This document shows, in pieces, positions 50,144 to 58,675 of a stretch of DNA of 64,000 nucleotides (position 1 is the stretch's first letter; the number at the start of each line of letters is the position of its first letter). The stretch is from the NCBI RefSeq assembly GCF_023701745.1, contig NZ_JAJOZB010000001.1, positions 248,001 through 312,000 on the forward strand. The letters run 5' to 3'. A program made the translations under genes and the position numbers. This DNA comes from Streptomyces sp. RKAG293. Its GTDB lineage: Bacteria; Actinomycetota; Actinomycetes; Streptomycetales; Streptomycetaceae. The notes under the pieces are model-generated. The model had not been told where the DNA came from. It did not search any database and saw only the letters and a list, made by a program, of their open reading frames with translations.

Positions 50144-51604
50144 CTACCGCTTGGGCAGTACCTGGGTGTGTTCGGCCCGGACCGCGTCGAGGGAGCGCGG
50201 GTCGAGGCCGAGGAAGCGGACGATGGTGGGGGCCACCTGGGTGGTCGTGACCCGGTCGTCGACCTCTTCACCTCGCCGTACTCCAGGGCCCGCTACCAGC
50301 AGGGCGACATGGGTGTCGTCCGCGCTGAAGCCACCGTGTTCGGCAATCTTCGTCGCGCCGGGCTTGGCGTAGACGGTCCCGGGCCGGGGAAGCACCAGCA
50401 CGTCGGGGGTCCTGGAGTCCTTGGCCGGGTTGCCGAACCGGCGGGTGATGTCCTTGCCGACCAGCACCCGGTCGATGTTGAGCTCGTCGGCGTGTGCGCG
50501 CAGCGCATCGGCCGCGGCCTGGGCCTTGCTGTGGTCGGTGAGCCAGAGCAGAGCGACGTCGTCGGCGGTGGTCTGCGCGACGAGGCCCGGGGTGACGCCG
50601 TTGACCACGGTCGTCAGCAGCTTCTTGTCGACCGGCTTCAACTGGGCCCGGTCGGTGGGCGACTGGCCGTGCTTGGCGGTGAGTACCACCTGGGTGCTGC
50701 GGTCCAGGCCGCGGGCCGTGAGCCGGGCCAGCAGTGTGCCGATGGAGCGATCGGTGTGCTCCAGGGCGTCGGCCAGTTCGGTGCTCGGAGTACGGCCACC
50801 GTCGGTGTAGCCGCCCGCGGCGTCCTTCTGCGCGACGCTGACAGCTTGGAAGTTGAGGCCGAACACCGCTGGGACGCCTACGGAGTGAGTGCCGGTGTGG
50901 TCCCGGCCGTCGATCTCGTTGCGGACGGCGGCGGCCTTGAGGTCGTCGTATCCCTCGGTGGCGGCCGTTCCGGCCACCGCGTTGATCTCCGGGTTGTAGG
51001 GGTCCTGGACACCCTTGCCCGACGGGCCGTTGACCAGGTCGTATGCGGGGTGCTTGTCGGACCAGGCGGTCCTGAGTCCGGCCTGCCGGGCCACCTCGAA
51101 GACCGTGTTCGTGCGGAGGAACTGGTGCGGGTAGACCGGCGTGCAGCCCTTCGCCGGGTCGAGCGGCAGCTTGGCCGGGTCGATGCCGCCTCCGCCGTCC
51201 AGGGCGTCGGGGTTGCGGTCGATCGACTCGTCGAACACCACCTCGGTACCGACCGTCGCACAACCGGACCCGGGCGGGGAGAGCTTGCGGTCGTAGGAGT
51301 CGTCGTAGTAGACGCCGGTGCTGCGCGGTGTGCCGCCGGTCACCAGGGCGAGCAGCCCGGGGAAGGAGTCGGACGGTTCGGAGCCGCGGGCGTCGGTGTA
51401 CGTGGTGCCCCGCCGGGACAACGCGGCCAGCGCGGATCCGGGGTGGGTGGCGACATACCGCTGGAGGTCGGCGGCGTGCAGTCCGTCGACGCTGATCACC
51501 AGTACGTGGTGGCCGGTGGCCGCTTGGACGGGGCTTGCCGCGGCAATCGCCAGCGGGGTGGCACAGGCAAGAGCGGTCAGTGAGGCAGTGATGCGACGTC
51601 TCAT
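50144..51604 (-). CDS. Exported alkaline-phosphatase-superfamily phosphodiesterase
   Basis: A 486-residue protein with a Sec signal (MRRRITASLTALACATPLAIAAASPVQA). The fold is that of nucleotide pyrophosphatase/phosphodiesterases: metal site VLVISVDGLHAADL, nucleophile region SEPSDSFPGLLALVTGGTPRSTGVYYDDSYDR (Ser or Thr nucleophile), TAWSDKHPAYDL, VLTAKHGQSP and AEHGGFSADDTHVALLVAGPGV. It should hydrolyse phosphodiesters or phosphonates outside the cell. It converges with the protease gene. Confidence 0.9.
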   Translation of the reverse strand: MRRRITASLTALACATPLAIAAASPVQAATGHHVLVISVDGLHAADLQRYVATHPGSALAALSRRGTTYTDARGSEPSDSFPGLLALVTGGTPRSTGVYYDDSYDRKLSPPGSGCATVGTEVVFDESIDRNPDALDGGGGIDPAKLPLDPAKGCTPVYPHQFLRTNTVFEVARQAGLRTAWSDKHPAYDLVNGPSGKGVQDPYNPEINAVAGTAATEGYDDLKAAAVRNEIDGRDHTGTHSVGVPAVFGLNFQAVSVAQKDAAGGYTDGGRTPSTELADALEHTDRSIGTLLARLTARGLDRSTQVVLTAKHGQSPTDRAQLKPVDKKLLTTVVNGVTPGLVAQTTADDVALLWLTDHSKAQAAADALRAHADELNIDRVLVGKDITRRFGNPAKDSRTPDVLVLPRPGTVYAKPGATKIAEHGGFSADDTHVALLVAGPGVRRGEEVDDRVTTTQVAPTIVRFLGLDPRSLDAVRAEHTQVLPKR

Positions 51605-52061
51605 CGTGGTCTCCCGTACCTCGTGGATCGGACGCCGCCGAGCGAACCAGCCCCTGCCGTCGGCGGGGGGTACGGGTCATGGCACGTTCACATCCACGGT
51701 CTGAAGGGCGGGCGGCCAACAGACCACGGAAGGTTGTGCTCCGGGTCAAGGTCCGTCCACGCCGTGGTCCCACCGGGAGTGTTGAGCGCTCCCGCGCATT
51801 TCGCACTCACCGCTCTTCGCTTGGTTGCTCCTCCGAAGCTGCGGGTCCGGTCCGGACCGCAGCGCGAGCCGTGACCGGGCCTGCCGGGCCTGCCGGTGCT
51901 GACCGCGCAACGTCGCACGCAATGGCATGCCGTGCGGCCCACAAGCGTCAGGCCACCGTGCGGCCTTCCGACGTGGCGTGGTGCCGTCACCTTCGCCTAC
52001 GACATGGGCCTCAGCGACGCCACAAAGGGCCTCGCCGGCAGCCATCACCACCTGACACTCC
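51605..52061. other. Intergenic region, no supported gene
   Basis: Lies between the phosphodiesterase start and the end of the second COG4705 gene. Short frames on both strands lack family resemblance and ribosome sites. No clear repeat or terminator seen. Confidence 0.4.
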
Positions 52062-52913
52062 TCAACTCCGTGCTTTGACCGGCACGGCGGTGCGCTGATG
52101 CGCGACGGCCTGGTACGCGACGAGTGCGGCGATGAGAAGGGCCAGGACCAGGCTGACCGGCCCGGTGCCCCAGCCGAGCCCGCTGCGCCGGGCGGGTACA
52201 CCCATCCAGTCGGCGAAGGACGCCCCGAGCGGGCGGGTCAGTACGTAGGCCGCCCAGAAGGCGGCGACCGGGTTGAGCCACCGGAGGCGCCAGGCCAGGG
52301 CGGGTACGGCGATCAGGGCGGTGAACAGGACACCTGAGGAGAGGTAGCCGAAGTGGAGGGTGCCAGCGGTGAGGTCGCCGGTTGCCGTGCCCAGGGCGAA
52401 GGTCGCCAGCACGGTCGCCCAGTAGAACGCTTCGCGGCGCGGGGTACGGATGCTGTGGATGGACAGCGTGCGCTCGCTCACGTACCAGGCCGTCAGAATC
52501 GCCGCGAGGGCCAGTGAGAACACGACGGTGGAGACCGTGTACGGGATACCGACCACCACGTGGGCGACATCGGCGGCCATCGTGCCGAACACACTCACCA
52601 TGACGATCGCCGACCAGTAGAGCCAGGGCGAGTACCGGGTGGCGCGGAATTGAATCACCAGTAGTGCCACCAGCCCGAACAATCCCAGCGCGCCGGCCAC
52701 GACCGGGCCGAGCACTCGTGCCAGGAAGTCCGAGGTGGTCTCGCCCATCCCCGTGGTGAGGACCTTGGTGACCCAGAACAGGGCCGTCACCTCAGGGACC
52801 TTGCTCCAGGCGGCCGCGTACCGGTGGTGCCCCGGCCCGGATGCGGCAGGCCGGGACGGAGCTCCCGCGCCCGTCCCGGTCCTCATCGCGAACCCGTGTC
52901 CGGACTGTTCCAT
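52062..52913 (-). CDS. COG4705-type multipass membrane protein, copy 2
   Basis: A 283-residue protein with about eight helices, clearly paralogous to 27427-28275. Shared landmarks: SKVPEVTALFWVTKVLTTGMGETTSDFL, SERTLSIHSIRTPRREAFYWATVLATFALGTATGDLTA and AAFWAAYVLTRPLGASFADWM. ATG 52913 is a reasonable start; ATG 52886 is possible. No two-component genes adjoin this copy. Its promoter region instead carries a BlaI-type operator shared with the divergent glycosyltransferase gene. Confidence 0.85.
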   Translation of the reverse strand: MEQSGHGFAMRTGTGAGAPSRPAASGPGHHRYAAAWSKVPEVTALFWVTKVLTTGMGETTSDFLARVLGPVVAGALGLFGLVALLVIQFRATRYSPWLYWSAIVMVSVFGTMAADVAHVVVGIPYTVSTVVFSLALAAILTAWYVSERTLSIHSIRTPRREAFYWATVLATFALGTATGDLTAGTLHFGYLSSGVLFTALIAVPALAWRLRWLNPVAAFWAAYVLTRPLGASFADWMGVPARRSGLGWGTGPVSLVLALLIAALVAYQAVAHQRTAVPVKARS

Positions 52914-53001
52914 GAGTACCGCCACTCTCCCGGCGCCTCGCGCCGTATCCAAGTCTCCGCCCGGTCGACTCCCGGCGGACACAAGATGCATTCCCTTAGT
53001 T

Positions 53002-53014
53002 CTACATCATGTAG
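53002..53014. promoter_or_regulatory. BlaI-type operator between COG4705 and glycosyltransferase genes
   Basis: CTACATCATGTAG, a CTAC-N5-GTAG dyad. With its flanks it reads TCTACATCATGTAGTAG, identical outside the central five bases to the site at 55354-55370. It lies between the two divergent starts (52913 and 53177). Confidence 0.72.
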
Positions 53015-53176
53015 TAGCTTCGCCGCATAGCCCCCGGGCTCCGGTCCTCATCTCTGGCCGGACCGGGCGGTATCGACCTCGCGCGCCCGCCAACCAGGGG
53101 GTCGGCGTCGGCGCGTCGTCACCGAGTGCGAACCATCCCCCGTCATGCCGCTGCCCGGCAAGGAGGCTGATCGGCT

Positions 53177-54532
53177 GTGCCTTACCGTGAAGACCCGTCG
53201 GAAGCACGGGCGTTGCCGCCGCCGTGTTCCCCGCCGCGCATGGCCGCCCGGCGGATCGTCATCATCTCCGCGAGTGTGGGCGCGGGACACGACGGCGCCG
53301 CCGACCAACTGGCCCGCCGCCTTCGGTCCGACGGATTCCACGTGGATAGGCATGACTTCCTCGATCTCCTCCCCGCCGGCTTGGGGAAGCTCCTGTCCGG
53401 CGGTTACCACCAGCTGCTGACCTGGGCTCCCGACAGCTATCAGCGGATCTACGCGGTGACCGAGCGCACCGGGCGCCCCGGCTCAGCTGTCCGGGCGCTG
53501 CTGCGGTCCGCGGAACAAAAGACGTTGCGGACGATCACCCCGGACACCGTCGCCGTTGTTTCCACCTATCCCGGCGCCAGCCAGGTCCTGGGGGCGCTCC
53601 GCGCCGGCGGCCGGCTGACGGTCCCGGTCCTCACGTACCTCACCGACTTCTCCGTCCACGCACTGTGGATCGCACCCGGCGTCGACCGCCACCTCGCCGC
53701 CCATCCGATACCCGCCGGGCAGGCCCGCGTACAGGGGGCGTCCGGGGTAACGGTGACAGGTCCCGTGGTCGATTCCCGCTTCGCTCCGGCGAGTGCAGGG
53801 CAACGCCGGTCCGCGCGTGAACAGTTCGCACTCCCTCGGCACGCGCCGCTGGCACTGCTGGTCGCGGGGTCGTGGGGGGTCGGGGCGGTGGAGCAGGCCG
53901 CAGCCGACATCCGCGACAGCGGTGTGGCCGTTCCTGTCGTGGTCTGTGGACGCAATGCGGCGCTCGTCGGGCGACTGCGCGCCCAGGGCATCGAGCACAC
54001 GTATGGGTGGGTCCCGGACATGCCGACGCTGATGCGGGCCTGCGACGCCCTGGTGGAGAACGCGGGCGGCCTCACCTCGCTGGAGGCGTTCGCCAGCGGT
54101 CTGCCGGTCACCAGCTACCGCTGCATACCCGGTCACGGGCAGACCAACGCCCAGGCCCTGCAGGATGCGGGACTCGCCACCTGGGTCCGCGAACCGTCCC
54201 GTCTGGCAGCCGTACTGGCGGAGCTGATCGACGGACCGGCGGGCCGTGAGCAGCGGGCCCGGGGGCTGGCCTTGTTCCGGACCGACCGCGGTCCGGCCGA
54301 GGCCGTCGCCGACGCCGCGGGCCGGCCGTCCGACACCTGGACTTCGCCACCGCGGGCGTCACGGTCCCTGCTCCCCCGCGGTCGTGACCGGCGCCGCATC
54401 CCGGTCCTGGCCGTGGCGGCCGCCATGGCCGGCACCGTCGCGCTGGGCATCGGCGCTCCGCTCGCCGAGGCTTACGGCGACTCCCCCGCCCACTTCAGGC
54501 CGTTCAGTCATGTCCTGGAAGGGGACCGGTGA
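53177..54532 (+). CDS. GT28-type (MGDG synthase-like) glycosyltransferase
   Basis: A 451-residue protein. The N-terminal MGDG-synthase domain begins ISASVGAGHDGAADQLARRL. The C-terminal nucleotide-sugar domain holds LLVAGSWGVGAVEQAAADI, YGWVPDMPTLMRACDALVENAGGLTSLEAFASGLPVTSY and PGHGQTNAQALQDAG. A hydrophobic segment near the C-terminus (IPVLAVAAAMAGTVALGIGAPL) would anchor it to the membrane. The family glycosylates diacylglycerol or polyprenyl-linked acceptors. GTG 53177 follows AAGGAGG; ATG 53240 is an alternative. Its stop overlaps the next gene's GTG, so the two are coupled. Confidence 0.88.
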   Translation: MPYREDPSEARALPPPCSPPRMAARRIVIISASVGAGHDGAADQLARRLRSDGFHVDRHDFLDLLPAGLGKLLSGGYHQLLTWAPDSYQRIYAVTERTGRPGSAVRALLRSAEQKTLRTITPDTVAVVSTYPGASQVLGALRAGGRLTVPVLTYLTDFSVHALWIAPGVDRHLAAHPIPAGQARVQGASGVTVTGPVVDSRFAPASAGQRRSAREQFALPRHAPLALLVAGSWGVGAVEQAAADIRDSGVAVPVVVCGRNAALVGRLRAQGIEHTYGWVPDMPTLMRACDALVENAGGLTSLEAFASGLPVTSYRCIPGHGQTNAQALQDAGLATWVREPSRLAAVLAELIDGPAGREQRARGLALFRTDRGPAEAVADAAGRPSDTWTSPPRASRSLLPRGRDRRRIPVLAVAAAMAGTVALGIGAPLAEAYGDSPAHFRPFSHVLEGDR

Positions 54533-55287
54533 CGACTCGTCCACGGCTGACCCGCATCGTCCTGCGAGCGGGTGCCCTGGCGCTGCCCGCGCTCGCCATC
54601 GCCCACGCCGCGCCGGTCGTCTCCTGCTTCGGCCCACTGCGCAACCGGTTCATGCCTGCCCTGTCCGGCCAGGGCAGGCCCGACCACATCGCCCTCACCT
54701 TCGACGACGGGCCCGACCACCTGTCCACCCCGCACTTTCTGCGGCTGCTGGACAGCCGCAAGATCCGCGCGACGTTCTTCCTGCTCGGCTCCATGGCGGT
54801 GCGCTCCCCCCAGCTCGCGAGGGATATGTCCGACGCCGGACACGAGATCGCCCTCCACGGCTGGGCGCACCGACCGCTGCTGCTGCGCGGGCCACGCGCC
54901 ACGTACGACGACCTGGCCCGCGCCCGTGACACGCTCGCCGACATCACCGGCGCGCCCCCGCGGCTCTTCCGGCCCCCGTACGGCGTCATGACCACCGGAA
55001 CCCACCTGGCCTGCCGACGCCTCGGACTCACCCCGGTCCTGTGGACGGCCTGGGGAGAGGACTGGCGGGCCCGCGCGACGCCGCGCACCGTGCACGACAC
55101 CGTCGCCCGGGATCTGCGCGGCGGCGGCACGGTGCTGCTGCACGATTCCGACTGCACCTCGGCCACCGGCTCCTGGCGCACCACCCTCACTGCGCTCCCC
55201 GGGCTGCTGGACACCTGCGCGGAGCGCGGTCTGAGCATCGGCCCGCTGCGCGACCACGGATGGCAGTCCGGCGCGGGCGGCCGCTGA
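54529..55287 (+). CDS. NodB-family polysaccharide deacetylase
   Basis: A 252-residue protein with an N-terminal hydrophobic segment (IVLRAGALALPALAIAHAAPVVSCF). NodB motifs: TFDDGPD (motif 1), then H-G-W-A-H in place of the usual H-S/T-x-x-H (motif 2), FRPPYG (motif 3), and LLHDS (motif 5). It removes N- or O-acetyl groups from an extracytoplasmic glycan. Translationally coupled to the glycosyltransferase (GTGA overlap), suggesting that a glycolipid or wall glycan is made and then deacetylated. Confidence 0.9.
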   Translation: MTTRPRLTRIVLRAGALALPALAIAHAAPVVSCFGPLRNRFMPALSGQGRPDHIALTFDDGPDHLSTPHFLRLLDSRKIRATFFLLGSMAVRSPQLARDMSDAGHEIALHGWAHRPLLLRGPRATYDDLARARDTLADITGAPPRLFRPPYGVMTTGTHLACRRLGLTPVLWTAWGEDWRARATPRTVHDTVARDLRGGGTVLLHDSDCTSATGSWRTTLTALPGLLDTCAERGLSIGPLRDHGWQSGAGGR

Positions 55288-55354
55288 CGGGACACCGCCC
55301 GCTGCCGGCGCCCCGTGCCGTCCATGCCCCGTTCGCACCGGCTCTGCCGTACCT

Positions 55355-55367
55355 CTACGTGCTGTAG
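55355..55367. promoter_or_regulatory. BlaI-type operator upstream of second BlaI gene
   Basis: CTACGTGCTGTAG, a CTAC-N5-GTAG dyad; with flanks TCTACGTGCTGTAGTAG (55354-55370). About 100 bases upstream of the repressor start and downstream of the deacetylase stop. Confidence 0.72.
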
Positions 55368-55465
55368 TAGTTTGGTCTTGCGGTCACGGACGCCGCTGAT
55401 TGCGCCGGTACTCCAGGCCGCGGCGGCGATGTGGGCGACGGGCCGGCGACGAAGGAGCGGACAGC

Positions 55466-55849
55466 GTGGGCGACCAGAAGGACGCGGCAGCCGGGCGGCG
55501 CGCGCCGGGCGAGCTGGAGAGCGAAGTCCTGGCTGCCCTGTGGGCGGTCGGGGAGCCGGTTGCCGCGGGAATCGTGCGCGAGCACGTGACCGGCGATCCC
55601 GCCTACACCACCGTGCTGACCATCCTGTCCCGGCTGCACGACAAGGGACTGGTCACCCGCGAGAAGGCAGGCCGCGGGTATCTGTACTCCCCCGTACGGG
55701 ACGAGGCCGGACACGCCGCGGCGGGGATGCGCGACCTGCTGGAGCACGGCGGGGACCGGGCGGCGGTCCTGGCCCGGTTCGTCTCCGAACTACCTGCCGA
55801 GGACGAGAAGTTGCTGGAGCAACTCCTGCGCGGACACCCGGAGGCGTAG
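55466..55849 (+). CDS. BlaI/MecI-family transcriptional repressor, copy 2
   Basis: A 127-residue winged-helix repressor (GELESEVLAALWAVGEPVAAGIVREHVTGDPAYTTVLTILSRLHDKGLVTREKAGRGYLYSP) with a C-terminal dimerisation part (DRAAVLARFVSELPAEDEKLLEQLL). GTG 55466 follows AAGGAG. Recognition helix A-Y-T-T-V-L-T-I-L-S-R-L is close to copy 1. Followed after 3 bases by an M56 gene, a second complete repressor/protease module. Confidence 0.93.
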   Translation: MGDQKDAAAGRRAPGELESEVLAALWAVGEPVAAGIVREHVTGDPAYTTVLTILSRLHDKGLVTREKAGRGYLYSPVRDEAGHAAAGMRDLLEHGGDRAAVLARFVSELPAEDEKLLEQLLRGHPEA

Positions 55850-55852
55850 ACA

Positions 55853-56773
55853 GTGTGGATCGGCCTGCCGCTGCTGTTCAGCGCGATCCTGGCGCTGGCC
55901 GCACCCTGGACCGGACGCCGGCTGCCTCCCCGAACCGCCGCGTGGTCGCTGACCTCAGCCGCGGTCGTCGCCGCGGGCGCCTGGTTGACGGCACTGGCCA
56001 TGCTGGGCTTCACCCTGATCGGACAGGTCCCCCAAGTAGCCGCCGAAGGCCGGTGGTCGGCGCGAGTCCTGGCCACCGACGCCCCGGTTGACCGTCCGGT
56101 GGCCGCCGCCTGCGCCATCGGCGTCCTGTGCTGCGCGCTGGCGCTGACCGTGACCGCCTGGCGGCAGACACGCATGCTGGTCGACGCCCGCCGCGAATGC
56201 CGCGACCTGGTCGCAGCCGGAGACCTGGCCGTGGTCGACGACCCAGTGCCCACCGCTTTCGCCCTGCCCGGCACTCCCGGCAAGGTAGTGGTGTCCTCCG
56301 GCATGCTGCGCGCCCTCGGTATCGACGAGCGGCGCGCGCTACTGGCACACGAGCGCGCCCATCTGTCCCACCGTCACCATCTCTTCCTCCTCGTCCTCCA
56401 CCTCGCCGCGGCGGCCAATCCGCTGCTGCGGCCCCTCACCCGCGCGGGCGCGTTCACCCTGGAACGCTGGGCCGACGAACAGGCCGGATCCGTCGTCGGA
56501 GACCGGCAACTGGTTGCCCGCGCGGTCGCCCGAGCGGCCCTCGCCGCGAAACGGGCGCCCAGGGCGGCCCTCGCCGCCACCGGAGGGCCCGTGCCCCAAC
56601 GGGTTCGCGCCCTGCTGGCACCGCCAGTACCGGCACGCCGCAACCTGGTCGCAGCCATCACCACCCTGATGGTGCTCTGCTGCACCAGCCTGGCCGTGGC
56701 CGCCCAGGACATGGACGGCCTCTTCGACGCCGCCTCACCCCCGTGCACCACCTCGCACCCGCCCCTCCGCTGA
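55853..56773 (+). CDS. M56-family membrane metallopeptidase, copy 2
   Basis: A 306-residue protein organised like copy 1: N-terminal helices, zinc motif LLAHERAHLSHRHHL (HExxH), ERWADEQAG, and a final helix (LVAAITTLMVLCCTSLAVAA). Again no extracellular sensor domain is present. GTG start 55853. Probably controls the repressor encoded just upstream. Confidence 0.9.
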   Translation: MWIGLPLLFSAILALAAPWTGRRLPPRTAAWSLTSAAVVAAGAWLTALAMLGFTLIGQVPQVAAEGRWSARVLATDAPVDRPVAAACAIGVLCCALALTVTAWRQTRMLVDARRECRDLVAAGDLAVVDDPVPTAFALPGTPGKVVVSSGMLRALGIDERRALLAHERAHLSHRHHLFLLVLHLAAAANPLLRPLTRAGAFTLERWADEQAGSVVGDRQLVARAVARAALAAKRAPRAALAATGGPVPQRVRALLAPPVPARRNLVAAITTLMVLCCTSLAVAAQDMDGLFDAASPPCTTSHPPLR

Positions 56774-56780
56774 CGGCGGA

Positions 56781-56806
56781 GCCCCGCCGGACGCATCCGG
56801 CGGGGC
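56781..56806. terminator. Stem-loop terminator after M56 copy 2
   Basis: GCCCCGCCGGA (56781-56791) pairs perfectly with 56796-56806 around a CGCA tetraloop, 8 bases after the stop codon. Confidence 0.75.
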
Positions 56807-56820
56807 CCTCACCTCTCACA

Positions 56821-56995
56821 CGCGTCTCACCAACAACACCGACGCCCCCGGACCACAAGGACCCCACCTGGCACTACGCCACTCCCCCTGTACCCAGTGG
56901 ACGCCCCTGGACGGTCTCTACGACCTGTGCCATGTGGTGCCGAGAGACAGTCGCAAGATCAGGGCTGGGGGAAGTTCTGGCTCATCAGGCGGCAT
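56821..56995. repeat. Dispersed repeat, copy B
   Basis: Same-orientation copy of 20825-20999. Identity is highest over the first 120 bases and becomes patchy afterwards, with a shared GTTCTGGCT...GGCGGCAT block at the end. Lies directly after the M56 terminator. Confidence 0.75.
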
Positions 56996-57447
56996 GCAGC
57001 GTCTCAACAATCTTGTGATCGTTCGCTAGCCTCGGCTAACGTCAACAAGAGCCGACACCGCTTTCCTCGGAACGTCGCAGGGGCGAGGTTGTCAGAAGCC
57101 ATCCGTCCTCACGGTGGCCGCGGTCGGGAACGGACGACAGAGGCGTGCACGGCCCGCATGGGGCGAGAAGCTATTCGGCCCGGTTGAGAGCGGATTCCCC
57201 CACCAAGGCAGCGATGCCTAGCACTCGGAGCGGAGCAAGTCTGCCGCGACCACGCGGCCTGGGTACCTTCCGAACGATCCCGGCAGCCCGCAGCAGCCCG
57301 TAACCCCCATTGCCCGAGTCAGGGTGCGCCAACCATCGCTGACCCGCAAAAGCAGGGCGAACAACAGCCCTCAGGGAACACCTCGAAAGCCAAAGGGAAG
57401 GGCTACCTCCGCACAGCGGAGATTGCCTCTGCTCCACGTAAAAACCG
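56996..57447. other. Unassigned region between repeat B and tRNA fragment
   Basis: No protein family is recognisable on either strand. Composition is less GC-rich and less coding-like than the neighbours, fitting decayed mobile DNA. Confidence 0.4.
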
Positions 57448-57480
57448 TCGGGACGACAGGATTTGAACCTGCGACCCCCA
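57448..57480 (-). other. tRNA-Pro 3'-end fragment, candidate attachment-site scar
   Basis: On the minus strand the sequence GGGGGTCGCAGGTTCAAATC followed by CTGTCGTCCCGA is the T arm and 3' acceptor strand of a proline tRNA. The anticodon stem, D arm and 5' acceptor strand are absent, so this is not a tRNA gene. Such 3'-half fragments are the hallmark of attachment sites of integrative elements, and pSAM2-type elements use tRNA-Pro. Confidence 0.65.
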
Positions 57481-57610
57481 ACCCCAGACGGCGAGTTTAG
57501 GGGTTTCCGCAGCTCAGGGCGGCTCTTTGTCACGATCACTTGTTCACCTGGACTGGCGTTGTTCGGCAGCGCGCATGGGTGGTCCCAAAGTGGCCCCAGA
57601 GCAATGGAAT

Positions 57611-57949
57611 TCACTCAGTCGGCAAGGTTCTCCACGAGGAGTACGCACGCTCAATCTCGCCCGCGTCCTGCCCCAGATGGAAGCGCACTCCCACGATAGC
57701 CTCGCCTTCGCGGCCTGGGTACAACAAGTCGGCCCAAACAACCGTCTCGCCCCGTAGCTGCACTCGGATGTGAAGTGCGCCCAGGTCCGATTCGGACTGC
57801 CCATGACATGCCACGCTCACGCTTCGAGCAACGTCCATCGGGTAAAGGGGGCCGCCGGCCCGAAGAAGCTGCCTCGGGTGAAATCCGACCGCCTTGCTGT
57901 TTCTACGCGAGATCATGTCGAGGCCATCGACGAAAAGGTACGTGTGCAC
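57611..57949 (-). CDS. Hypothetical protein
   Basis: A 112-residue protein starting MHTYLFVDGLDMISRRNSKAVGFHPRQLL. It has a beta-rich end (LGALHIRVQLRGETVVWADLLYPGREGEAIVGVRFHLGQDAGEIERAYSSW). Sequence complexity and the strand pattern suggest a real domain. GTG 57949 lacks a clear ribosome site. Function unknown. Confidence 0.5.
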   Translation of the reverse strand: MHTYLFVDGLDMISRRNSKAVGFHPRQLLRAGGPLYPMDVARSVSVACHGQSESDLGALHIRVQLRGETVVWADLLYPGREGEAIVGVRFHLGQDAGEIERAYSSWRTLPTE

Positions 57950-58025
57950 CGCTGTGCACGCTGGTGGCCCAGGACAGCTGCCAATGAGCAGCGTACTGAT
58001 CGAAGGACGGTCGTAACGATCGGCA

Positions 58026-58476
58026 TCAGTCGGCGCCGTCGGCGCTGCCCCAGTGCATGGCCGCGCGCCACAGCAGGCGGCCGAGGCCGAGACCCCGGTA
58101 CTCGGGCAGTATGCCGAAGTGTTGCGGCATCCGGGCCTTGCTGATCGGGGCGGGCATGGTCTCCATGGGGCCGATGGCGCCCACCACGAGGCCGTCGCGG
58201 ACGGCGGTCAGGACGGGGCCGACGCTGTGGATCCGGGAGTGCAGGAAGGCGAAGCCCTCGCCGGCCAGCTTCGCGGCGAAGGCGGTGAAGGTGGCGCGCA
58301 CGGGCCTCGGGCAGGGCGTCCAGGTGCTGGATCCCGCTGACCGGTAGGGCCGGCTGGTCGAAGGTGCGGAGTTGGACGCGGGTGGAAGCGGCCGCCGGGT
58401 CGGAGTCGGCCGGGAATCAGACCACGCGGGTAGTGGCGGCGTCGTGGACGGCGGCGAGCTTGGCGGCCGTCTCCAT
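58026..58476 (-). pseudogene. GNAT acetyltransferase pseudogene
   Basis: From ATG 58476 the frame reads METAAKLAAVHDAATTRVV, then a TGA where family members have Trp, then FPADSDPAAASTRVQLRTF and a frameshift near 58303. It resumes as ATFTAFAAKLAGEGFAFLHSRIHSVGPVLTAVRDG, ending with the acetyl-CoA site FGILPEYRGLGLGRLLWRAAMHWG. The C-terminal GNAT motif (Q/R-x-x-G-x-G/A) is intact but the protein ends soon after. Two lesions indicate inactivation. Confidence 0.7.
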
Positions 58477-58675
58477 CGCCTGTGGTGCTCGCCGGCGCCA
58501 TAGAGGTGGACGCGCAGGACGCCGCGGTCGGTGAGGGTGGGCGTCAGGGTGCGGCGGGCGTCCTGCTGCGCGTCGCCGACGAGGAGGGGTTCGTCCTTGC
58601 GCTCCGACCAGCGGCGGGGATCAGTATGTCCACGAGCGGGTGGGTCCGGTCGATTGGACAAGGTGAACTTCGACC

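Noticed and set aside
57448-57480. Functional tRNA-Pro gene
   Set aside because: Anticodon stem-loop, D arm and 5' acceptor strand are missing, so only a 3' fragment is present.
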